Source of the DNA: Panagrolaimus kolymaensis
Lineage: Eukaryota; Nematoda; Chromadorea; Rhabditida; Panagrolaimidae
Direction of reading: 5' to 3'
Length of the DNA stretch: 64,000 bases
NCBI GenBank assembly: GCA_028622995.1
Contig: JAJQJQ010000014.1
Span: 3,286,001 to 3,350,000 of the forward strand
The translations under genes and the position numbers were made by a program. Of this stretch, positions 56,805-64,000 are shown in pieces. The notes beneath the pieces were generated by a model. That model saw nothing but the letters and a program-made list of their open reading frames with translations, made no database searches and was not told the origin of the DNA. The first letter of the stretch is position 1, and each line of letters starts with the position of its first letter.

Positions 56805-58742
56805 TTATTTATCAGTTTTTAAAGCGACAGTAAGAGTAAAACCAAAATGACATTTTTTAAATTGGATATTTTTTGACATCATTCCATTTTTGGAAATAAA
56901 TCCATGAAAGTCCAAATTAGATCGAACGATGGCAATCGTAACTAAATCCGGGCATTGTTTATGCAACCATTTTATGAGGGATGTCAAATTTCTTCCTCGA
57001 ATTGTTTCTTGACAAATTTCAGCTTCATAATCTTCTATATTATTCAAAATCGAACATTGTTTATAAGTTTTTGAAGCTTCTGTTCTCATAATAAAAACAT
57101 TTTTCTTTGTGTAATTTGAAACAACAAAAACATCATTTCCATAGATAGCATGATCGAAGTTTGCATTTATGGCTTTATAAACTCCAACACCAAAAAGATA
57201 TCCACTGAAAATTAACACAATTGCAAATTTTTATTTTTTTGAAGCTTACGTTTTTGTGTAATTCTGTTTGATGCCTTCACTCAAGGTTTTGACAATTTTG
57301 GCTTTATCACTGTCATTATTTAAATCAAGATGTCTTTGAATTAATCCATTTATAACTTTCATTGACCAAAATTCTTTCTATAATTTTCCGTTTTAATAAG
57401 AAAAATATGTTTATTAAATTTTATTTTACCTTTCGTTCAATACTTTTATTTTCCAATCTTTTATACATCAATGAGATAGCATGCGAGTTGCCATAAATTT
57501 CAGGAGGATTCACATGCGGGCGTAAAGTTTCTTTGACAATTTTATCACAAATAGAGTCTATCATAATCTAAAATTAATTTATTAAATAACTTCGAAATTT
57601 TCGCTAAGAATTCAAAAAGAAAAACTTACAAGTTCCTTTACTAAAGATAGAACAAATTCATGGATTAATTCATATGTTTGATCATTAAAAAATTCATTTT
57701 CTAAAACATCGTATAAATCCCTTTTATATCCGAAACTTGTTGGAGGAACATAGAATTTTAAAGTCTAAAACAATTATTTTAAAATTAAACTATTGTTTGT
57801 GCCCTCAAACCACTGTCGTTTAAGTGATAAAGTCGTCTGATTCAACTTGCCCAATTTTAGGATTTTGTCGTAAACGACTACTTAATAATTTTTTTTGACC
57901 AAATTTCAAAACATCTATCAACAAAATTTAAAAACTTACATCATAAAAACCTTTAATATATAATGCTGAGCAAGAATTAAAAAAATCATCTTCTTTTTTA
58001 ATCATAATTGGATTACGGTTTAAAATTTTATAAAATGTTGTAGGAGTTTGAGAAATACAACTGGGACTATATTTATAATCTTCATCAGAACAAGAAATTT
58101 TGGAAATAACAAATGGCTTTAAAATTTTATAGCTTTTTTTTTAAGTTATTAAAGGGATAAAATATATAACGTACCAAAACATTATACTTATGAAAAGTAA
58201 AAAGAGATTCAAGTCTTTTTCTTGTTGAATTTAATGTGAGAAGATTTTTTAAAAATACATCCAAAAATTTTGCTTTTTTAATTTTATAATTATCTTTCAT
58301 ATCTTTCTAAAAAATGTTGAGTTAAAAAGTTTTAAAATATTTTGGTTTAATAATAAGTCCACAAAAACTTTTTTTGACTTAAAGAATTTTTTAAAAACTT
58401 ACAGTAACATTAGCGCCTTGAATAATTGAAGAACTATTTTTGATTAAAAAAAAATATGGTGGAAGTAGAATTTGAAACATCTTCATAATTTTTTACAATT
58501 TCATCACTTGATAATATTTTTGAAAGTTTTTCCATTGCATCAATGATTTCGATCAATGATGGAATTTTATGAATCTTTACAACAGGTTCCTCGGTAGTTG
58601 GAGTTTCCAAAGGCATTTTTACAGTGGTTGTTACATCAAATTCTGATGTTGTCAACGGATTAACTGTGGCATTTTTTTCAGCATGCATTTCTTTAATAAA
58701 AATTAATAAAAATAATACCATTGACATGGTAAACAACTTCAT
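56805..58742 (-). CDS. Unrecognised-family member 2, with a +1 homopolymer frameshift in exon 1
   Basis: Exons 58742-58403, 58306-58175, 58116-57940, 57764-57630, 57567-57430, 57377-57250 and 57204-56805. Exons 5, 6 and 7 have exactly the same lengths (138, 128 and 400) as member 1 at 48229-50176, and the phases agree. The signal peptide is MKLFTMSMVLFLLIFIKEMH with A next, then a Thr/Glu-rich region. Exon 1 is 340 bases where 339 is needed: a run of nine T (minus strand; plus 58446-58454) pushes the frame into a stop after FFFNQK. With eight T the reading would stay aligned with member 1 up to GANVT at the donor. So this is either a sequencing/assembly indel or a very recent null allele. The C-terminal domain (GYLFGVGVYKAINANFDHAI) is intact. 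Confidence 0.75.
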
Positions 58743-58744
58743 GG

Positions 58745-59305
58745 TTGAGCGAAAAAAAATTGTTTTTTTGTTGTTGAAGAAAAAAGCTTTTATATTTGAT
58801 TTGGGTATTTTTTTATACTGCAACATAATAAAAAAATCTAACAAAAGAATATATTATTTTTTAATCATTTCTTTCATTTTCTAGGATATTATATTAAAAT
58901 TCTTTTGTTGTAAAACCCATTTTCCCATCAAAATAATGTATTCAAAAAATTTCTGTAAATATTTTTCATTATTTTTTTTTCTCTAAAAAAAAATATGCAC
59001 TTTTATTGAAAAATGCTTTCGATTTATTCGAGAAATCGGTTATTCAAGTTTCAAAATGTAAAATTTCTTTCGTAATTTTTTAATTTTACTTTACTTTATT
59101 TTGCAAGACTTTTATATAAAATACGATATTCAAGTTAATAAAATTGAGCTACATGTTCACTCCGTTCTTAGAAGCAATTAAGCAAAATTTTTGCAAAGTA
59201 ATTATTTTTTTGTTGTAAATTTTGTTTCTTATTTTATTTATTAGGATTGAAAATAACTTTTATTTATTTTTGTTATAAACAAAATAAATATTTGGAATTA
59301 CAACT
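58745..59305. other. Intergenic, nothing recognised
   Basis: Upstream region of the preceding gene and downstream region of receptor 5. A plus ORF at 58624-58884 is antisense shadow plus A/T-rich sequence. Confidence 0.4.
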
Positions 59306-59310
59306 AACTA

Positions 59311-60449
59311 TTAAGCCCCACTTTTCGGCTTAATAGAAACAACCCGTGAGGATTTATTAGACAAAGATATTTTAGAAAGGATATTTTCATAAAAATTAAA
59401 CGTATAAAAATTAAAAAAATCTTTCCGAAAAAGCTTCGAAATTATTAACAATAAAACTGTATCAAATAAATAATAAAAAACTTTAAAAAAATCGGCTAAA
59501 TAAAAAGAGAAATATATGGAAACAACATTAAAATTTAAGAAGTCATTATTTTCTTTTTCATCTAAAAATAAAGCTAAATTATTTCCATAAAAATCGCAAA
59601 TTTGATAAAGACATAATATAATTAAAGAAGCTAAGGATTGATACATTAAACGTTTTTCAACTTTTGCAATTTGTTCCGATAAATTTACAGCATTCTTTTT
59701 ATGAAATTTAATAGCCATAAACGTTAAAATAAAAGCGGATATAAATGTGAAAATTGTATTTCCAAGATTCATAGATGAAGTAATTTTGATACACGTTGGA
59801 ATATCTTCTTGACAATTAGTATCAAAAATCAAATGAAGCGGAATAAATAATGGAATTCCTAATAGAATAAATATAGATTTATAAAAATGTTTGGACCATA
59901 ACTAAAATAAGGGAGGGGCATAATTAATATCAAAAAATATTTTAACAAACTTTGGCTAGATTTTTATATGTAATCCCACTTTTTCGAAGGTACATAGAAA
60001 AAAAAACTCACCAATGAATGCTTGGTTGGAAACCAAATAGCTGTAAATTTATTTAAAACTAAAGTAATGTTCCAAAGAATAAAAAATATTTCAATAAAAT
60101 ACATTTTATATTTATCAAATGCACCAAAGAAATAATTTTCATTTCGTAATTCAAAAAGTTTTTCAATGTTTATTAACAATGAATCATAAATGCTGTCGAG
60201 AAAATGAATAAAATAACCAATAAATAAAGTAATAAAGTATGACGACTTTCGATAATTAGATTTTTTCTTTGAAAAATCTCTCAATAAAAATACTAAAAGA
60301 AAGAAATCTAAAGCCATCGAAAAATAGGAAATATAAACTGTGGCTTTCCAAATTATATCTAAGATTATTGATATTGTTAAAGGGATTTGGTATATTTCAG
60401 GAACAACATTTTTTTCTTCTTCCACTTTAAAAGAAATGTTTTCAGCCAT
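59311..60449 (-). CDS. Srg-superfamily-type chemoreceptor GPCR 5
   Basis: Exons 60449-60012 and 59901-59311 join in phase 0 to 342 residues, with the intron at the same site as in receptors 1-3 (HSL|LWSK). An acidic N-terminus (FKVEEEKNVVPEIY) precedes TM1. TM3 ends LWNITLVLNKFTAIWFPTKH, matching ALNRCTAI-P-KH with Asn-Lys in place of Asn-Arg. TM4 follows LWSKHFYKSIFILLGIPLF; TM6 is YQSLASLIILCLYQICDFYG; the post-TM7 part is SKLFRKDFFNFYTFNFYENI. It is nearest to the divergent receptor 4 in length and in the extended TM6-TM7 loop (DEKENNDFLNFN). Confidence 0.8.
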
Positions 60450-60454
60450 TTTCA

Positions 60455-61765
60455 GAAATTTTTGTTACGTCTGCAAAATAGAACAAATTTTTTAAAACAA
60501 ATATAGCACTTTTTTACGATTAAATTTGCTGCACACTTTGAAATGCTATCTAAGTAAAAAAAATTAGTAAGACCGCCTATTTTATTTTCTAAAGGCAGAA
60601 AACATATTAGCTTTACAAAATGTGTTAGTAATCCTCCTAATTACAAGTGCGTCCAATAACCACTAAAAAACTAAAATAGTTAAATGTACTCATTTTTGTA
60701 ACAAACCACCAAGAAATATTGTAGAGAGAAAAGCGAGAAAATAAAATCTCATCTTTTTATTGGAATTTTTTATAACCTTAAAACGAATTTATTAATTAAA
60801 GCTCCAAACAAAAAAGTTTTAAGAAAGATCCGATTCTCTAACAACTTTTCATTAATTTTCCAATTTAATGAAAGTTAATAGATAATTTTTCTTTTAATCA
60901 ACTTTCTTTGACTTTTCTAAAATCTAATGTTTTTTCAGCATATATCAAGTATATTTATACTTATTATTAACCGGAAGCATAGATAAAGATTGTGTGAAGT
61001 TTAACATTGAAAAAAAAACTCAATGCTATTATATTCAAACAAAACTTATCAATTCAGTCCAATTATCTTAATGCTTAATGTGTTAAAGCTAAAAAAAAAT
61101 ATTTTTATGTTCTTTCTTTTTATTTTTATGCAGCAAATGCTATAGTAGTCTGGCTTTAACATTAATTTCCGGAAAATTCAACAAAAAGATAAAAGTGTTT
61201 TCTTTTAACATAAACATAAAAAACGCTGAATTACTTTTACTGATAAAAAATAATTGTACTTCTTTTATTTTTAAGATTTCCGGAAATAGAATGCGCCAGT
61301 TGATGGTATCTTGTTTATATTCTTTTTATCATTAAGAATTTTGCTCAATTTAAAAAATACTGTTTTTTGAAACATAAAAAACTTAACATAAAAGTTCAAA
61401 ATTTTTTGTCTCAATTTATTTGACAACTAATTGCTTTTTCCTCTTCTTTTTTTGTCTGTGTCGGGAGAGATATGGATAAAAGAGGTTTAGCATCTTTAAT
61501 TACTTTGCACTCATCTATCCCTTTCATAACTGTTTTTTATGTAACAATAATCATTATAATCACATAATCACAGTGTTGCCCTTTGAAGTATGATGTAAAA
61601 AAATTTAACTTTATAATGCACTAATGTTTTCAAGAATTTGTGTCTCGTTTTTTTTTCTCTCATGTGAATGGGAGTCTCGAAAAGAAAAATTTAATTTTTA
61701 TTTACAAAATAGTCTTTACAATAATTAACCAATAGAAAAAGAAAATTACATATTATGTATAAAAA
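60455..61765. other. Intergenic, nothing recognised
   Basis: About 1.3 kb of A/T-rich sequence without a supportable exon, upstream of receptor 5 and downstream of the small peptide gene. Confidence 0.4.
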
Positions 61766-61769
61766 AACT

Positions 61770-62006
61770 TTATTTTTTTCCACCCGAAAATATTGATGAA
61801 TACATGCTTCCAGATACTGAAGGAGCAGGGATGGCAGCCATTTGAGCTTCTGCATTGATATCATTTCCCAATGAACTTCCGCCAGCACCTAATGGTCCAG
61901 CTCCTTCACTTCCACCAATTTGAGGTCGAGCAACAATACCAACAACCAGAAAATCCGAAATCAAATAAATAAAAGTAAAAATCACAAAAATTCTTGATGT
62001 AAACAT
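61770..62006 (-). CDS. Small Gly/Ser/Ala-rich secreted peptide precursor
   Basis: A single-exon 78-residue protein. The N-terminus is a hydrophobic signal (FVIFTFIYLISDFLVVGIVA). The mature part is small-residue-rich with no cysteine: RPQIGGSEGAGPLGAGG, then a middle with AEAQMAAIPAPSVSG, ending YSSIFSGGKK. The composition stands out sharply from the A/T-driven ORFs around it (GGTGGAAGTGAAGGAGC-type codons), which supports reality. There is no dibasic internal cleavage series; the terminal GGKK could be trimmed to an amidated form, as in neuropeptide-like precursors, but an antimicrobial or cuticle/mucin-like role is equally possible. Confidence 0.7.
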   Translation of the reverse strand: MFTSRIFVIFTFIYLISDFLVVGIVARPQIGGSEGAGPLGAGGSSLGNDINAEAQMAAIPAPSVSGSMYSSIFSGGKK

Positions 62007-62009
62007 AAT

Positions 62010-63530
62010 TTCTAAATATTTTTAATCGAAAAAACTTAAAAAATAATAAAAAATTAAAATATTTATGGAAAAAATAAATTAATTTTATTCTTTTATAGTA
62101 TCCTTAGTTTTTTCATTGTTATTTTGTTTACAACCTTTTCGTTTGCACATATAGAAAAAAATGTGTTTCCGCTTGTAGTTTTTTCCAACAAAATACTTGA
62201 AGTTTATATGTTGTGTTCACTACTTTCATATTTTGATCTATAAAAACCAAAAATAGAGCGATAAGTGCTTTTAAAAATTGTAAATGATAATGAATGAAAG
62301 AAAATGTTTCTCGAGAAAAAAAAAGTAAACAAAAATAAAGAAAATGATGCACCGCATAAGCATAGGTCACATTAAACTATTTTTTATTATTATTAAAAAG
62401 AGTTTCTGATAATTATTTCAAATGCATGGATTCAAAACAATTTTTGTTTTTATGATTTCAACAAATAAAAAAATAATGTCTCCGATTTTTGCAATGGAAA
62501 AAATCAGTAAAAAGAAAATCTTGACGATAAAATTTTTTTTCTTCAAAATATTATTGCCACGAAGAAAAAACTATAAACAAAGTCTTTTTCCTTTTTGAAA
62601 ATGAAAATAAAAAGAAGCATAGCTAATCGATAGACAAAAAATAAAAAAATAACAATTCGCGAAGAAAGAAAAACGCGCCAAAAAATAAGAACAAATAAAA
62701 TTTCACTAATAGTGTAATTTCATTGCTAAAATGGCTCTCTTTTTTGCTTAACTCTATAATTTAATATTTTGAATATTTTAGCTGCTTTTTTTCTCTTTTT
62801 GTAATTTTTTTTAAATAAATTTATGTGGGAAAAGAATATAATCCTGTAAAATTCTCGAGTTTTTGCGACTTAGCATTGCAAAATCATTTTTTTTACAGAG
62901 TTACATAAAAAAAAATCGAAAAGAAACACTTTAACAAGCAAAACTATGGTAAAACGCTGGCGCCCTGTATTCAAAAAGGGCATTATTAAAAGAAAACCCT
63001 TAAAGTAAAACCCTAGGGTTATCGCAATGATAAAGAATGGAATTGTTTTTATTTATTAACATTTTTTTCATGTAAATATGGTGAAGTGATATCCAGATAC
63101 TTCTTTTTTCATATTTACCTGATGATGGATATTTTTTATATTAAACATATATGAATAATTTTGCACACTTTTCCAAAACATTAAATCAATAAATGCAACA
63201 AAATGACTCCCTTAGTCAGGAAATGGAGAAGAAAAAACAAAAAATTGATTCACCAAATGAAAAAAGAAGAAAAAAGTCAAGAAAAGGAAAAGCTATATTT
63301 TTTTTCTTCTTTAAAGCTCTTGTTTGGTTTGCTTTTGTTAATGCGTTTTTCTATTTATTTTTAAATTTTTTATTATTAAAGTTTTTTTGTTTTGTTTTTT
63401 ATACTAATATTTTGTAAAAATCGAATATATTTACAGCATTTGTTAATATAGAATTAAGGAAATTAATCTTACTGAGAGTGATAGAAATTGATTTATAAGA
63501 ATAAGGTAGTTTTTATTTTGATCTACAGTG
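62010..63530. other. Intergenic; one doubtful basic ORF
   Basis: A/T-rich. A plus ORF at 63193-63417 starts MQQNDSLSQEMEKKKQKIDS and turns into an A/T-driven Phe/Leu run; only the first 35 codons look coding-like. It may be an exon of the decayed ORF to its right. Confidence 0.35.
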
Positions 63531-63534
63531 TCAA

Positions 63535-63960
63535 ACAGATCTAAATTGTGAAGAAATAAATTTTTTAATTAAAGCTGAAAAACGCTTACAATTCTGCGCG
63601 AAAATTTAAAACTAATACGAAAAGCAAAGAAAAATCTTACTCGAAAATATAAACGTTTAATGAAAAAGATAGAAATTTATAAGGAATAATTAGTTGAAAA
63701 TCAAAAGACTTTGTATGCTTGAAGAATCCGATAAGCTATTTGAAAAGTACGATACCGTTTTTGAAGATGCAATGAAAGACAAAAAGAAAATATCGAGCTT
63801 ATTAGATCACTTCTAGATGAATGAAAAAAGCTTCAAACTGAAATTACGCAATTTAAAATTAAAAGTTCTATAGCTTTGTTGGCAAAGCTTGGCGCATATC
63901 CAAGTAAAATTCTTTCGAAGGGAAAAAAGTTAATAAGCTACTTTTGCAAAATTTTGATAT
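63535..63960 (+). pseudogene. Decayed coiled-coil ORF at the right edge
   Basis: Protein-like stretches follow each other in shifting frames: LNCEEINFLIKAEKRLQFCA, then RKFKTNTKSKEKSYSKI, then KLFEKYDTVFEDAMKDKK, then ENIELIRSLLDE and KKLQTEITQFKI. They are separated by in-frame stops and one-base shifts. The heptad-like Leu/Ile/Lys/Glu pattern suggests a coiled coil, as in the middle of many transposases or in cytoskeletal proteins, but the family is not identifiable. It may continue beyond 64000. Confidence 0.5.
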
Positions 63961-64000
63961 ACGCAATAATTCATAAGAAATATTTGTGTGTGACAGTATT

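Overview
The window is about 75-80% A+T and clearly eukaryotic. Genes are split by short introns (about 35-200 bases) with GT(A/G)AGT-type donors and TTTTTAG/TTTTCAG acceptors. The gene content points to a nematode: chemoreceptor-type seven-transmembrane proteins of two kinds, an alpha-arrestin, a BTB-BACK protein, a GT11 fucosyltransferase-like enzyme, a TIL-domain inhibitor, an F-box-like protein, and many small secreted Cys-rich or novel proteins. I could not fix the species. The F-box-like family looks most like those of clade IV (Tylenchina/Panagrolaimid) worms, but that is an impression. All gene models were spliced by eye and checked by reading-phase arithmetic; none rests on a search.

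Layout. Positions 1-18,000 are a gene-poor, very A/T-rich tract: two phase-matched exons of one unrecognised minus-strand gene (about 3.0-4.1 kb), a 474-bp foldback transposon (8.6-9.0 kb) and several G+C-richer islets. From 18 kb onward the region is dense. It holds a BTB-BACK gene (18.2-19.9 kb), three foldback elements, and a two-exon Srg-type chemoreceptor fused at its 3' end to a broken Str-type receptor (20.9-22.4 kb). Next come an arrestin (23.2-24.7 kb), a defensin-like peptide gene (25.3-25.6 kb) and an intact Str-type receptor (26.2-27.5 kb), followed by a modular Cys-rich secreted or anchored protein locus (28.3-30.4 kb). Two more Srg-type receptors lie at 31.5-34.2 kb, then a Pol III tRNA-like gene with a large internal insert (34.8 kb), a TIL inhibitor (35.5 kb), a pair of paralogous Cys-rich secreted genes (36.3 and 42.1 kb) flanking the GT11 gene (37.4-39.0 kb), and a large secreted unknown (40.1-41.7 kb).

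The second half holds an F-box-like gene and its truncated copy (43-45.3 kb), a single-exon Str-type receptor (45.9-47.0 kb), a MATH-like gene (47.1-47.9 kb), and a three-member unrecognised family at 48.2-50.2, 53.2-55.5 and 56.8-58.7 kb. Between and after these sit two further Srg-type receptors (50.9 and 59.3 kb). A small Gly-rich secreted peptide is at 61.8 kb, and a decayed coiled-coil ORF lies at the right edge.

The theme is a birth-and-death cluster of receptors and secreted proteins: tandem copies, 5'-truncated copies, debris and chimeric joins, with TTAA-flanked and TA-flanked foldback elements scattered among them. Several recent copies carry single-base phase errors, two of them in homopolymers, which may be assembly errors or recent gene death. 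No operon, CRISPR or prokaryotic structure is seen.
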